Part shown: positions 36,304 through 50,802 of the stretch, one piece after another
Layout: each line of letters opens with the position of its first letter
Position numbering within the stretch: position 1 is the stretch's first letter
Source: Manduca sexta
Taxonomy: Eukaryota; Arthropoda; Insecta; Lepidoptera; Sphingidae
DNA: 64,000 nucleotides
Assembly: GCF_014839805.1 (NCBI RefSeq)
Contig: NC_051142.1
Span: forward strand, 3,348,001 to 3,412,000
Reading direction: 5' to 3'
Notes under the pieces: generated by a model
Told to the model about the DNA's origin: nothing
Databases searched by the model: none
Seen by the model: only the letters and a program-made list of their open reading frames with translations
Translations under genes and position numbers: made by a program

Positions 36304-36460
36304 TGTAAAGATAATTTGATCCGTCTCTTTGTGTAAACAATGACTATTTTCTTAGAAGACCGTGAGTTGTTTCTCTTGCGATGTGAGCTTTATATAAACT
36401 AATTGAACTATACGGTTTTATGTCGAAACATAACGGACCTAGCTTATACAGGAACGTTTT

Positions 36461-36612
36461 GATATGACAGTAAACACAATTATGCCGGTCTATTGGAACC
36501 AGATATACACAGGCTGATCCCGGATCGCAACACATTTACGTGCACTACTACAGCGGATTTTAACTCTAGTGTACGGTGGCCGCTATGCGGGTGGATATAA
36601 ATTATATCCTAC
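36461..36612 (+). repeat. Dispersed repeat family B, 3' part
   Basis: CACAATTATGCCGGTCTATT, GATATACACAGGCTGATCCC and GTGTACGGTGGCCGCTATGC match the other B copies; the 5' quarter is missing. Confidence 0.65.
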
Positions 36613-39600
36613 CACTTGCAATGTCGGTAATAAATACATAATTGCATAAGACATGCTAATTATGCTATTATAAATACATTATGTATATCATACTGTTATC
36701 AGTATTAAAGCTTCTAGAAACTTCCAGATCTAGTTTCTATAATGCAGAGTTTTAATAATTCTATGCAATAGACATTTTACTTTTCTGTCTAACGGAACTC
36801 TTATTTCCTCGTATTTGATTCCATCTCATTATGAGCCGACAAATTATGGTTCGCTTTAATCACTTCGCAATTAGACATTAAATGTTAGATCTAGACTAGC
36901 TGTTAGCTCTTTCACTTCAATTAGTAGTTGAGGAAGTAGTTAAGTTCTACTGGTAGATGTAATGTTTGCGTTCAAAATTCAGCGGGAGAGTGATTCTGAT
37001 AATTCATATTAACGGGAAGGTATTAGGCCATCTGATGGTAAGAAATGACCACCAGATTTCGTTTATACAAAGAGAATATCTTTGCAGAACCTTAAGGATG
37101 AGGAATAGGGAAAGAGAAAAATAATGTCTATACTACAAAAGGAATAGCACTATTGACTCCTAAGGAGAAGGAATATAGAAAGAGAAAAATAATCAATTAG
37201 ACCTTGGATGTAGAATAAAGAACTACATACTACTACTACTACTCAAGTACAAGCTGCGATATCACAATAGGCACCCAGCAACCGAACATAAACGTGTATT
37301 GATTTTTACAAATGCACCTTTTGATCCACGCAAACGCCCTTCACACACAATAGTTCAATGTGTCCCCCTGATTACTTTGACATATCACCTTGCAGTAACG
37401 TTTGTGACATCACCTGAGGGACAGATTTCATTCACTCATACATTCATTTCGTGCTATCGGAGGGGTCGCTAAACATTTTTAAATATGTTAAATTAAATAT
37501 ACACGAGGTTCCGTAAGGATTGTATTGTGAATATTATCAATTTAAGACAAGGTCCTTTTTTGCTTGATTTATTTATATTTATGCAATAAGTCACTTATTT
37601 TTTTTAAATATTAATTCTTGGATTATACTAAGCCGTTCTATGACACCTTGATATTTTGTAAAATAAAATAATTTAGGTCTTTTCCACCATAGCAACACAA
37701 ATTGGTTTCAGTTTTTATACCTTTATCAAGTTTTTCCGTTTATATCTGTGACAAATTAGAAATTAATATATATCGTGTATATAATATATCTCGTAACGTG
37801 TTATTTAATCTTTCCTAATTTAATTCAAACGGACGTGTGGAACACGTTGTTTATCTGTTACAAGAAATTAATAAAATTAATAGAGTTTTTTTTAAAGTAA
37901 AACATTTGCAACCACAGAATAAATCAATTGATAAAAGTTGAATGTCGAGCAATAAATAATAACCAATGAGAAGGTAAAGGGTAAGCGAAGATCCGTTAGG
38001 TGTGAAGCAGATGCGTGGTCCGCGAGACCATGTGCCGTGCGCAGGTAGCCGCGGTGGTAGGCGTCCTTGTGCCGACTGGTCGCCGGCCCCCGCACCCCGC
38101 TCGCCGCCCCGCGCATCATTGATCACCGATTAATTCTAAAAATAAACACGACAACTTTAACGTTAATCTGACGATTTTGATTAATCGTTAAAGTTATGCG
38201 AAACCGTTTTTGTAAGCTGCTATTTCAGAGTCACTGTAGAGCTAATTCGCGATGTAAAACATACGAGTACATAATGAAACCTGGGCGTCGACTGTCTATA
38301 CATCAATATACGGTGTTAGAATTCTACGAGCATAATATGTATGATATTATGATGCGAGGACATCGTCCATTCTTGACATTCTTATTACTGTGTCCTTCCA
38401 TTAGTACACAATAGGTATAAATGTCTTGTTCATTCACTCCACGCAATGATCATTAGTGTGAATTCGTCCCAGTTTTAAACTAACGTTTATAATTCCAATA
38501 GTAAAACGGACACAAAACCCGATCTCCATACCCCGCATTAAAGGTTGTAAAGATAGTGTCCACAGCGCAAAGCTTGAGATAAATCTCTGTGCGGGCAGGC
38601 TGCGCGCGCTTCACGCACACAGCGGCGCGCGCGTGTGCGTGCGTGTGCGTGCGCGTGGGAACGGACGCGTGCGCCCCGCACACTGGCGGATATGTATTGT
38701 GCATTATTTATTTTTTAAATGGACACAGTTTGGACTCGCGTCATCGTTGAGTTACGACCTTATGGACGTGCGCGTGGAATTTCCATGAGATCTTTGTACG
38801 CTGGTTATTATGATTTCCACGTCTTGATACTTGTCCGGTTTACTTATGGCGATGATTAGGGTATTGTAACGAATACAAGGCGTTTTTGGTGTGACATCTA
38901 AATCATTGGAACGTTCTTGAAATCGTACGAGAATTGAGCGATAATTTTTATCGGTGCAAAGTGAAGTATAATTTTGCTCGTAATCCCTTAAGAGAAATTT
39001 CTGCAAATCTGTATCTCAACAAAAATCAATATTACTTGGTAGGTGCTAAATGACTTAGTCCGTTGTGCTATCGACAAAAATCGCTATAATCTACTCACGC
39101 CTTTATCCTCTGTCCCTACCGATACCGTTCATAGCGTTATGTCCTCGGGCTAGAGTCCTTGCAGTCGCGCCATTTCAACCTTATGTACGTAAATAATCGC
39201 CTTTATGTATTTATTAACGATGCGATGTATTTTATTGATAAGCCCCAGGGTTATAGTCGTTTTTGCTGTCTGTATATTTAGATTAGACTTGGAATGGAAT
39301 TGTTAGGTTTATTTAGATCTGTCCTTCTCATATAAACATTGATTAGATTGTGATATTGATAGATAAGTGAAGGACTGACTGGAATAGTTGTTTTTTCATT
39401 TGGAAGATATTTGTGTGGAGTTCATTTGTGTAAATTGCGAGGAAATTCATTCTAGTATCTAATTTACTGTTTTTAATATGTCTCTTTAATTTAATTGTAG
39501 TTTTAGTAAGTATATGACCATGGGCGAGTTTAAGCATTTTTTTTGGGAAATACTGCATTTTTTATTTCTGTAGCGGCAGCAGTTCGCAAATCTTGCTTTG

Positions 39601-42600
39601 TCCCGACATGAACGACATTGTAATCAATGTAAATGATAACCATTAATTCATTAAACATCTAATATGTTTGACGAGCGCAATGCCGTGCATTCGATTCGAC
39701 GTTCTCTTCATGGTCAAGCGAGCAACTTGCTCTCATCATTTGCTCTCATAAAAAAATAATACCCACGTATTACAAACGTTTAAGTTGTAGTTTTATTCTT
39801 GCATCAACAAATCATGAGTCATGGAATCCGACGTTAGATCGCAAGACGCTATAAACTCTGCCATTACAATTATAATCGCAAATAGATAGCTTCTCGTGTG
39901 GTCTATTGTGGAAAAAAGGTGCAAGTATTAGCCGTGATGTGTGCCATAGGGTTGTCACTATTGTAACGTTCTATTTATTTTATTTTTTGTATGATATTTT
40001 TTGCACAAATTGAATTATATATATCACATGTTTTCTTACTTAGTATACACTTCTAATAATCTGGAAAGATAAATTAAAGGGGAACTATTGATTGTCTTTT
40101 CTAATTTTTACCAATATGATTATTTTTTAAGTCATTTTCAATATTAATAAAAATTTACATAGGACTTTGTGATGTTGAGCCAGGGAAATGTTTAGCCTCA
40201 TTGTATTTATTAAGAATTAGTAGTTTTGTATACAAACTTTTGTTTGTTTAGTTAGGAACTGTGTTGTGTTTCTCATGAACTAGTAGATTTCTCATATAAG
40301 CTGAGTTTTATGTATCTCTGTAAAGTAGCAGTGTGTGTATTGTTACTACTGTCCCTACTGGTAAGTTACTAGGCATTGAGCTTTAAAGACTAATGGTATA
40401 AGTGCAGTGGAGTGGCTTGTATTTATTCATTTGGAGTTATGGGCATTTCAGATGTATATGCCGTTTAACATCAGACAGATAGGCTGTACATATCCTCATC
40501 TGCCGTCATAATCAATGTTTGTGTATGATTTATTCATAGGAACCACAGTTTTATGGAGGTCAACGACCTGGTCGTTAGATGAAATTCGATAAATACTTTT
40601 CGCGTACCGCCTTTGTGTGAATAACATTACCATTACAAGTTTATTTAAAAGACCATTTGAGATTATTGTCACCGTCTAAACGATGCGAAACAATCGGCAA
40701 GTCATCACGGTGAGTCAATAAAAATCCCGGATATTTCCGGCATATCGCTGACAACCATAGCACACGCGTCAGTCCCCTCCCGGGCTACCGCAGACCACGC
40801 CCACGGCAAATTGCGTCCGCCTGCGCCCGCGCCGCTCACTCCAATCACCGACCGACATGTACCTGAATTTAGACTGGACTAGACACAAATCTAGACGGAT
40901 TCAGGTCTAGTATGTCTGGATAATTTTCCGACCGGTACGTGTAGAGCCTTTATGTATCGGAAATGCAAATGAGAAGTTAACCTTTATGACTAAAGATAGT
41001 GGTAAATATAATACAAATGGATTTTATATTACATTTTTATGGGACTTAAATCTAATGTATCCTTTTAATTATCATTAATAACGTGAATCGTAGACTTATT
41101 ACATCAATATATTTTTGCTATTATTTTACGCCTTTTATTTTCGTCGCGCATTTTATGTAAATGTAACAGATCTGTCAGTTGTGAACAGAATGAATTGTTT
41201 TAATAGTATTATTATGTATTACGCGCTTCCACAATGATGTAGAAGTCTTACAAGTCAAAAATATCCAATTCGCAACTATTGCCTACTCATAAATCGATAG
41301 GCGAAAAAGAATCCGAAGAGCTAGGCGGCTATCGTGGGTCCTTCGAGCCGGACCTCCCGCTCGGTGTAAATCTTGTCGATAGTGGCCGAGACACCGGCAG
41401 ATAAGGAGCCCACGACCCTCGTAATTGACGTAATAAGAAAGCCGGGGTATCGGTACAACGGTCTTACGACCAGCGACATCGATTGTGTGGTGATTTTTAT
41501 ATGGGTTTTTGTTTTGGACGGTTTGCGGAGTTTCCATTTGGCGATGCGTCGTTTAGTGAAAAGGAAATAAAAATAGGTGTTATGTATTTATTTTGTAGCT
41601 CTAAGATTTGTATGCTGGGTTAAGTATTGTAATTAGAAAATACAGAAAAATTACCATTAACTTAAAAATAATAAAAATCATAAGATCATATTTTTTTTTA
41701 ACCTCTCTAACCACAGACTGAAATAACAAACATTCATGACGTTATAGAATCTGTAGGAATAAAAAAAACAAAACAAATGAGACATCATACATTTGCATAC
41801 AAAGAGTAGTCGCAAAGGGAAGAAAAGAAGACAAATTTATTGCGCACGAGGTAAGCTGCGCCCGCGCATGAGCTACGGCCGCTACCGTGCTTCGTTTATG
41901 ATCACCTGCGATTTATTGCCAGTATTATTTGTTCTTCACTTTAATTATCGAGTAGTCTTTGTATCTCTTACGTGGTTTAAACTATTCAATAAATGAAAAT
42001 TGATTTATTTACATTTTCGTGTCTACTTAGTACTGACAGATAGTCAGCGACGCCGCCAGAGCTCCCGTAGTCGCCTGGTCACATTATTATAAACCAAACC
42101 GGGATTTCTCAAGTACTGCCGTGTAGTAACATTCTTCAATGAGATCGTACAGCTCCTACATTTCCAACAGCGTCTATTCAACAAAGTAACAAGCGTAATC
42201 ATATCACAGACGGAAAGCCATCAACAGTATCTCCGGTATCGGTCCATCAATCTCGCAAACAAGTACATTGAATTTTTATCTGCCGCCCCTTAAGGGCCGA
42301 GCAACTGGCCTGTTCGAGTTTGCCTTAATGACAAACTAGGCTTTTCTCGGGACCAAAAAACAAGGTGTATAACACTTTTTCACCAAGTAACTGTGAGTGT
42401 GCGGCCGAGTGGCTTGGGAACGGAATTTTAATGTGCATCGGTTTTGGAAAATTCGCCGTTTGTGCACGGTGATTAACTGATGTGAGTGTGTGGGATTTGA
42501 GGTTCATATTTAAGATTTTTTCCTATTGTATTAGCATTCTGAACGTGTTGTTGGTAAAGTGAAATCTATCGTAAGTTTTATAAAGTAGTCCAAATTGTAA

Positions 42601-45600
42601 CTTTGTAGAGCTATAATTTATCGACTGCAATGTAAAACAGTTTGATTTGATGTTAAATATCACCATCGCCAACTTGAATATCTAATAAAGATATAGTCAC
42701 AAAGCGTCAGTAATAAACATCTATTAATCTCATTGTGTTGAAAATTGCGTGGACTCTGAAATTATGAAATGACCATACTTGTCATATTGCACCTGTAATG
42801 AAATGTTATCAAAATTCTATGAAATCTAAGACGAATAATTTTAATGTTTCATTCCAGCTATTTCATCTAAGCCTAGACACTAGACAGGTCACATCCGCGT
42901 ACTAACTCAGACGCATCCAACTTGCACCGTGCCACGCGCGCTTCCACGAAGCCCGCTGTCGGCGCGCGGCCCCAAATATTTCTCGTGTGACGTCGTAACA
43001 TTACGCGCACTCCTTGTCGGCATGTAGATGACCGTTCGTGAAGGAATTGTTACCTTGTACTGTTACAATGTTATGAAATTTTAAATCGTCTAGTTTATGT
43101 TAATAACGGTCACTTTGAATGGACATACATTTATAACTGTTTATATGGAAACTAAGAAGTTTAAATTTAAACTAGACTTGAAAAAATATTGTTTATATGA
43201 AACGCACCTGTGAATATGTAAATTCATTTAGTACGTCGAGCAAACTTCTCGATTTCGCTAATAAAACAATTCTCATTGTAGTATAGAGTTGGTCATGGGC
43301 CTATCGTATCGCAGCCTGTTGCACGCAATAGTTTATTTAGTTCGCCAGCGCCCGGAGCCGCTCGGCGACACGGCGACACGGCGTCTCCTGTCACCTCATT
43401 GTAAATTATTGCTCGCTGATCAAACCGTTTTCTAACTACACGACCGACTGTGTACAGTGCATCGATGGGCTTTGTACCTGGTTCCGATTACAACCTGACC
43501 TGATTATCTGTTTAGGGTTCTCTGGTATGTGGCGTTGTGAAAAAGCAGGCGAGTAATTGTACTCTATTTAATAGGGACATTATTTGTCTGTTCAGTGATA
43601 TTTGCTTCACGTTTATTATATTTTTAGCCACTGTAAGATCTTTAGAAACATCTTCTGTCACAGTGTGACGAATGCTGTACGTATACAATGATACAGTTAT
43701 GCATAGCACGTATATGCAGGCGTGGCTTATACAACCAGACCTGCGAACTATTTGCCTTGGTATTTGCTCAATATGATTGCTTCTTCCATACAAAAAAGAG
43801 CTTACTATATTTTTTTTAAAGGAGTCAAAATATCTCTTTCATTTTCCAAGTTCCATCCTGCTTCCTGATTATAAACGGTCACTAAAGTCAGTGTTTGTGT
43901 GTAGTTAGGTTAATTGCACCAGTTTATTTAATCATTTTCCATTGAGTTTGATCACGGCTCATTTTTGTATAATGGCCGCGTAATGATAACTGATTGCTTT
44001 TTAAAACATCGTTTAGTAATCGGTTTATTGCAGGATAACTAAAGACTTTGTTATGATCCCTTTTAATGTAGTAATTATACCAGTTTAAGGGTTCAAAATG
44101 TTCAAGTAAACGTCATTAGTATTAGATAGCCAATGTGAATAGCACTCCTTTTATTTATATGTATTTAGGAGCATTTCTTTTGTATTCAGTCGTCTTATAT
44201 TTACCAATAGGTCAGACATGTTGAAATAAGCGCTTTGTAGATCAGTTCTTGATGAGAAGTCAAAAATCCATGCCCGGTAGTTGGACGTTTAGGCTGCAAG
44301 TCCTAGTGGTCTCCTCCGTTTTGCTAGAACCCTACACTTGTTAAGGGCGATGTCAACAACGTCGTAATTAGATCGGCGATAGTCGCCACGATTTATAGAC
44401 CGTTCTCTAATGAAGATTTAGCTTCTGGAAAATATTTTTTCTCACAAAAACCTTATTTTGCCGGTTATAATTTTGTGAGATAATCTCTGGCGTAGGTAGC
44501 CGTGTCATCTTTTTGCAGCGTCCCGCAGGCGCCATTGTTCTAAGCAATTAAGCCCGTTTCTATTTCATTGAATGTGCGCGATGGTGGGACGTTAATCTTG
44601 ATTTATTGTCTACAATCGAGACGACGTCGAATGACGCTCTGTTGTTTTTAGACGCGTTCTTGCGTGTCTTTACTAATTCTTTATTTATGAACACTACATT
44701 TTATACCAAATTAACATTGTATTTGAGCGAATCAGTAATTGTATATTTAACTTCTAATTTCTTTTCCATCTTATAAAAAGACTGTGAATATATAATTGCA
44801 TTATATTCACGAAATACATATGAAAGTTCCTTCGAGGAAGAGTTTAAGCATAAATAAGGTAACAAAACGTGAACATTCGCATTGGCACGGGTGCATCCAC
44901 CCTGGGTCGATGCGTGGGCGCAGCGAGCGCGCCGCCCACACGCGACTCAAGTTTAATGTTAGCGTACAATAGATGCATCTCGACACACAGCTTGCTAAGC
45001 AATTTTATATAAATGTCTTGAATTTTGTTTAATTTTTGATATCTTTTGCAAACTAACATCCTGCTTGAAGGACCAAAAATTTTATGTAGCTGTTATGATT
45101 TGTATTAATTTCATCACATTACGTTGATATAAATGTATTTTAATAATATCACCTAATAATTGTAAGACTTTGTAATCAATATTTCTATGTAAATTTAAGT
45201 AGTATGCAGAGAAGTGAAAATCAAAATTAATATCGCATTACTGATGTTAAAGATAAGAGTACTCTTCTATTTAAAAATATATAATCACTTATCGCATCAC
45301 AAATAAACATTAACATGCGTATAATTACAATAAAAATAATTAAAACCACATTATTAAAAAAATAACAGATAAAAATCTAAACAAACGTCATACGATATCC
45401 AACCGAAACACTCATTAACTTACAATCAGAGAAACCAATATGATTAAACCTTCCCACTGTATCGGGGTAATATGTGAGCTGGCAACAATTTTCCCATAGA
45501 CACCTATAGTGTCGCTATCGGCGTGCGGTAATAAATGAGATTTACTTCATTAATAAAGGATCATTTGCATACACGTAGGTGGGTAACATTTGGGCCGGCC

Positions 45601-47029
45601 ACGTTTGTAGGGCTGCCACAAAATTCTTCGAGTATTTATGGTTTTGTTTTGGTAGCCCATTTTTATAAGAATGTTGTCCAGCAGATCATTATCATCGTTT
45701 CTGATTATTGCGTTATTCTAGTCTATAGGCTAGAAACACTTTCCACGAACCTGCTCTCTATAAAGGAAAGAATGAGGAAAAGGAAAGAAATCACACCATT
45801 CCACTCGACCATTCGCACAGCTTGTTAATATGAAATCGTATATTCTCAATAGCGACTACCATAAACAGTTTGAAAACCTACTAAATGGATACCAATCTAG
45901 TTTTAGGATCAACCAAATGTTTAATAGACCAGCATTGAGCGCCCGTCGAGAAACTAACATCTCATTTTAAAACCTCTACAATCCAGGTTTAGTTACATAC
46001 TCAAACCACTATGACTTAATGACTAATTGCGTCGTATATGGTAAAGGTTTTCCAGTTTTCCTTGTCACACTTGTTTTGGTGCGTTCTGCTGATGCCAGTT
46101 GCCATCGCGGCTGTCTGCTGGTGTTTATAATTTATAACCATATATAAACATCATTTAAATCCATTTTGTCTTGATTGCTCATGTCTAATTGCCTGTAGTT
46201 TTCCTTCTGATTCGTTGTAAAGTGTTTCTATTAAGGTACTATAGGCATTTCATGTTTCATTCTACTTTGATCATTATTTTTATTGTATCAAGGTCAAGGT
46301 TTATGGATTTCTATCCAATTTCTTGGTTCATGTGTACCTTTGGTATATGGTTATAGGTTACGAGGACTTACTTTGGTACAACTAACTTATGAATTTATAG
46401 GATTCATATATTATTTTCTTTATGAATAACAATCAAGAGGATGTGGTCCTTGGATTAAATAATAATTAATTTTAAAATCCAGCCTTAATTATGAAGCTGA
46501 AAATTATTACTCAAAATTAACTTTGACAGCTAAAAAATCAGTTTTTTCTTCGCATTGTAGTCCTAAGGCTGACGGATCTCCATGAATCTTGCAGACGTGG
46601 CAGGTGGCGATCACGTCCGCAACATTATTTTTCTCAGTTTTTTAAGTACAGTCAGCAACAGAAGTCGTTGAACATAATTTGTTTCCAATATTTCCTAATC
46701 ATTATCATTTACCATAAGTTGCTGATTAATTTAAAAACAAAACAACTTGTTATAATTGAACTACAAAAGTAGCTGAACGCTGTCAAACCATTAACTGCTA
46801 AACATTACTAGCGACAATTTTTTATGATCTGTAATAAATACAAATGTGGCTGAAATTAGCAAATTCTTTGTTTTATATACAAGCTTTTTTTCCTCTTCGT
46901 TAAATTGAAGCTATCAAGCTTCAAGACACCAATATCGCGAAGCGCAGCGCACCGCGTTTTTTACTATCAAAACATTGTCGAATAAATACAACAGTCCAGG
47001 ATGTTATTTAAATTGTTATTTTATAACAT
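36613..47029. other. Long non-coding stretch with several CpG-rich patches
   Basis: No gene is supported in these 10.4 kb. A near-duplicate of about 34 bases occurs at 37098 and 37160 (GGGAAAGAGAAAAATAAT / TAGAAAGAGAAAAATAAT). A TAC triplet run is at about 37228. CpG-rich patches stand out at 37985-38110, 38585-38690 (with a GTGTGCGTGCGTGTGCGTGC run), 40755-40860, 42885-43000, 43340-43400 and 44890-44950. Frames in them show no EGF cysteine pattern or other domain. Confidence 0.4.
38630..38658 (+). repeat. GTGC/GTGTGC microsatellite in a CpG-rich patch
   Basis: GTGTGCGTGCGTGTGCGTGC continues as GCGTGG and lies in a GC-rich patch of about 100 bases. Confidence 0.75.
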
Positions 47030-47240
47030 ACTAGCTTTGGCTCGCTACTCTGTCCGCGTGAAAAAGTTTTTCAAAGATAAAAGTCGTGCTTTATATTTAC
47101 CCTGGATAGAAAGTAGCGTGTAGGGCTTAAGAGTAATGTAGCTTCCTATTAGTGAAATATTTTCAAAATCAGTTAAGTAGTTCCTGAGTTTAGCGCATTC
47201 AAAGAAACAAACCCTTTAGGTTTATATAATAGTATATATT
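47030..47240 (+). repeat. Family D repeat
   Basis: ACTAGCTTTGGCTCGCTACT, TATTTACCCTGGATAGAAAG, TGTAGCTTCCTATTAGTGAA and AGTTCCTGAGTTTAGCGCAT, ending TTTATATAATAGTATAT. Repeats with this layout are abundant in lepidopteran genomes; the class is not settled. Confidence 0.65.
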
Positions 47241-47471
47241 GAAGTTAATAACCAGAATTATAAATTTTTAAGTATGAACAAAACATCATAATATATTAGA
47301 AAGTAATATTATAACATTAATAGGAATAGGTTAATTACATTTTAAACATCCTATTTTATAGAGCACTGGCCGGTTTAAAAACAAATGTGTAAATTCAAAA
47401 TTATTCTGACAGGAGATTCTCCTCGAAAGTTTCAACGTAAACGTCAGTTTATTTTTCATATTTTTAATGAT

Positions 47472-47695
47472 GTACGAGCTTTTGCCCGCGGCTCCACCCG
47501 CGATATAAAGTTTTTCGGGCTAAAGTTTTCCCTTATAAAAGTCACGCTATATATTTTCCCGTAAGCCTATGTTCTTCCCAGGGTCTCAAACTGTCCCCAT
47601 ACCAAATTTCATCTTAATACTTTGGGTAGTTTTTGAGTTTAACACGTTCAGGCAGACAGATGCAGCGGGGACTTTGTTTTATTATATATTTATGT
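47472..47695 (+). repeat. Family D-related repeat, second type
   Basis: GTACGAGCTTTTGCCCGCGG, ACCAAATTTCATCTTAATAC, CAGGCAGACAGATGCAGCGG and GACTTTGTTTTATTATATAT. The inverted copy at 59578-59780 follows the same order. Confidence 0.65.
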
Positions 47696-47820
47696 AGAAC
47701 TTTTTAAGAGGAACAATCCCGTCATACATCATGTTTGCATAACTTTAACCGTTTAAGCAGCGCACGCAACAGAAGCTCTCAAAACTAATAAATTTTGCCC
47801 GTTTTTGCAACATGTTTCAT

Positions 47821-47996
47821 TACTGCTCCGCTCCTATTGGGCATAGCGTAATGATATATAGCCTATAGCACTCCACTAACAAAGGGTTATCCAACACAAA
47901 AATATTTTTGCAGTCTAATCCGGTAGTTCCTGAGATTAGCGCGGTCAAACAAACAAACAAACTTTTCAGCTTTATATAATAGTATAGAAGTATAGA
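47821..47996 (+). repeat. Family D-related repeat, third type
   Basis: ACTGCTCCGCTCCTATTGGG, GATATATAGCCTATAGCACT and GTAGTTCCTGAGATTAGCGC, then CAAACAAACAAACAAAC and TTTATATAATAGTATAGAAG. Its end is shared with the 47.03-kb copy. Confidence 0.65.
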
Positions 47997-48566
47997 TTCA
48001 ATAATGAGATTCATCAACTAATGCATTGTCAAGTTATAAAATGTTTAGCGACTTTTGTAACATTGAAATGATAACCTTAATCTGTACTCGTCTTTGGTAA
48101 GTGATTTGTGGTCCGTTTCAATGTTTAGGTGTTTTGTAAATTAGTATTTGTTCATCGACTTTTGTTGCTGATCGTACATGCATCTTGTCGCTGTCAAACT
48201 AAACGTCCATTTTCAGTATGGAGATGGATATAAATCATTTGTGGACAATGATTTACTTCGCGCTGCTCATCATGTATCTGTTATTTATCGTGGGATTATG
48301 TTATTTCTTTTATTTAGACTCGTGAGGGTTTATCGATCGATCTCTGTTTGGGAGGTGTTTCGGTTATATTTATTGCTGTTAGAAGATTTTCATGAAAAAC
48401 TCTGTTTTGTATTGATGATAAATCTTTTTTTAAACTGGGACTCATTATATGTCGATGTTAAATTGTCTACGTGGATGTAACTATCTTGCGAGTTGTTCTT
48501 GCGGAATTATTCCAGTGTATAAACGAGTTCGCTATACACGTATTAATTAATGTTCCTTTGTTACAG
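47997..48566. other. N: Sequence leading into the first visible Notch exon
   Basis: It ends in a pyrimidine-rich acceptor. The 100-codon frame at 48178-48480 is read from AT-rich intron and has no domain. No promoter signal is needed here because the exon starts in the middle of an EGF repeat. Confidence 0.6.
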
Positions 48567-48844
48567 CTGCACATCGAGGTACGCGGGCGAGTTCTGCCAG
48601 CACCTGAACCCTTGCCACAGCGAGTCGTCGCCGCGTTGCCAGAACGGCGGCTCGTGCCGCGTCCGGCCCGGCGCCAGCGGCGGCTCGCCCTCCTTCGCCT
48701 GCGACTGCCCTCTCGGCTACAGCGCATCACTATGCGAGATCAGAGTGCCAGCTGCGTGCGACTCCGCGCCTTGTCTCAACGGGGCTACGTGTCGGCTGAC
48801 GTCATTGGATACTTATGAGTGTGACTGCCCGCCAGGGTATACAG
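48567..48844 (+). CDS. N: Notch receptor, internal coding exon (end of EGF1, EGF2, most of EGF3)
   Basis: This exon encodes part of the extracellular EGF array of Notch, the single-pass receptor for Delta and Serrate. Counting from the first full codon (TGC at 48568), residues 1-10 are the last two cysteines of EGF1. Residues 16-56 are EGF2, with cysteines at 16, 24, 30, 45, 47 and 56. Residues 64-92 are EGF3 up to its fifth cysteine (64, 69, 75, 85, 87) and the GYT before the splice. The acceptor is a pyrimidine-rich TTCCTTTGTTACAG; an in-frame TAA at 48544 rules out a longer exon. The donor is G|GTAACA. The first base completes a codon from an unseen upstream exon, and the last base starts a split Gly codon. 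The order PLGYSASLCE, IRVPAACD, CLNGATC closely parallels my recollection of fly Notch EGF2-3. The exon is far richer in GC than its flanks. Crumbs, Delta or Serrate are less likely because of the collinear match into the next exon. Confidence 0.92.
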
Positions 48845-50751
48845 GTAACAAACTAACACTTCCTATGCACAGGCTATATTTTAGTACACAATATTGAAGG
48901 TATGGTTTATACGGCATGGTATGCTGTCGAGTTATTTCTTGGTATATTAGTGTTCCCTAAAAGGAGTGCATACGTGTACATGGGGAATGAATCAGCACTT
49001 GGAAGAGAAATACATTTACAATGACTCATAAGCTTCAGCGTTAGTAGTATAGATGACAGATTTCAATGATTAGGTGTTCGAGAAGATGTATGAACATTTG
49101 ATGAGAGAAGGCATTCCATACACAACATGTATAGTACTAGTTTGTATGAGTTGTGTTCTTGTAGTTATCTGTTTGTAAACTTCGATGTAATTGCTACTAA
49201 GCGTTGTGTTGCTTCTTTGAATTTATCTTCTTGACCTAAACTGAAGAAACGATTCTCATTGTAACAAATGCAATAAATTCTGAGTTTATACAAGGTTTAT
49301 AATTACTCAATGATATCATCTTAAGTAATTTATAGGATTGTATAACATTGTAAGGGACGTCCCGTCTGTACACATAAACAATATTTTTAAAACTTCCATC
49401 GCGTGTATTCATCATAACTACAGATTATACAAGATGATAGATATCCGGTATGTAAGAATCCGTATGAGTAGGTTTCAATGTATTGCTTGCGCCAAGCAAC
49501 AGTATACTAGCACTTTTGTGTTCTGGCTGAAGGATCCTTAATCTTATCCTTCCTGGAATCATGAAAATTGTTATCAAATTCAGGACGACGAATAATTATC
49601 AGTAATCTGTTTGTGAGTAGTTGATATTACCATCAAGGGACCGACTTACTTGCTTTGCTATGAAGATGCATATTTTTGACTATACCTAAAAGTTAATTCA
49701 GCGCAATGTGGACTTTATGGACAATTGTTTCTAACTTACTAATACAATTATTATTCGCAATGATTATACCTAGTGCTATTTATTTGTAAATCTCTACCAT
49801 TCTGATGAGTAAACAGGTGTAACGGCACAACGTTGTAGCCAATAATCACGCATAAACATTTATTCATAATCGATGGCTTTGTTCGATCAATGAGCCTCAT
49901 AAATATTCAACGCGATGAAACTTTGTATGATTTATTGTTTTGCGTTAACGTATAAGGATGTCCGCAATCTTCACATTGCGATTCATGTAATTTAATGCAT
50001 TGTTGGATCTGCGCTCGGTTTAAATATAGAGTAAATGTTCTTAATGAATTTTCTAGAAAAGTATGTTTATTTGGTCTATTAATATTTGTTTCTTTTTTTA
50101 AAAATAAATTTTGCAACAAGCTGGTTAAATTGAACATTTAAACGAAAAGCAAGGTTAATCTTGTACACGAATTCGCAAACTTTTTTTAACAATATTCTAT
50201 TACATTATTTTAATAATAAAATAAATAAATCTTATCCATGATTTGTTACCTAAAATATCTGGGTACAGTCCAGCGTTGCATCATACTTTAATTGTTCAAC
50301 AAACTGAACATTCCGATCAATAAATAACAGATAAGAGATGAATAACAGTCATAAAAGCAGTTCTAAAATCCTGACATTTACATACGTGAAGAAGGCCATA
50401 TAAAAGCGAAACCCAATCGGCGCCCAAGGCGTAACTTGTTAAATAATTTCAAAATGATTTATATACCGCCAATAATCTCGGCCAATAGTATTTTGTAAAG
50501 TTTTAGAATTTGTAACGTAGGTTTTGTAATTCTGTCTCTGCGGATACATCATACAACAGGCCTATTATTGGTAAATGGAGTCGAAATAAAATAAATATAC
50601 ATATGATAAGAATCTTATTGGATTTTCACTAAGTTAGCTCATCTAAACTTATCTTTACGACATGAAATATTAACGTAAAATTATCGCTTCATTTTAATAT
50701 AGAATTTCCTAATGATTTTTTAGATTAACGCTAATGTAAGACATCGAAATA

Positions 50752-50802
50752 ACACTATTATTCGGATTTTATTGCGCTTTTTTATAATATGATATTTTCC
50801 CA
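50752..50802 (+). repeat. Dispersed repeat family E, short fragment
   Basis: ACTATTATTCGGATTTTATT and ATGATATTTTCCC match the first half of family E. Confidence 0.45.

Noticed and set aside
48467..48730. Minus-strand open frame across the first Notch exon
   Set aside because: It is a shadow of the GC-rich sense exon, rich in Arg, Gly and Ser, with no independent support. The minus-strand frame at 56615-56821 is rejected for the same reason.
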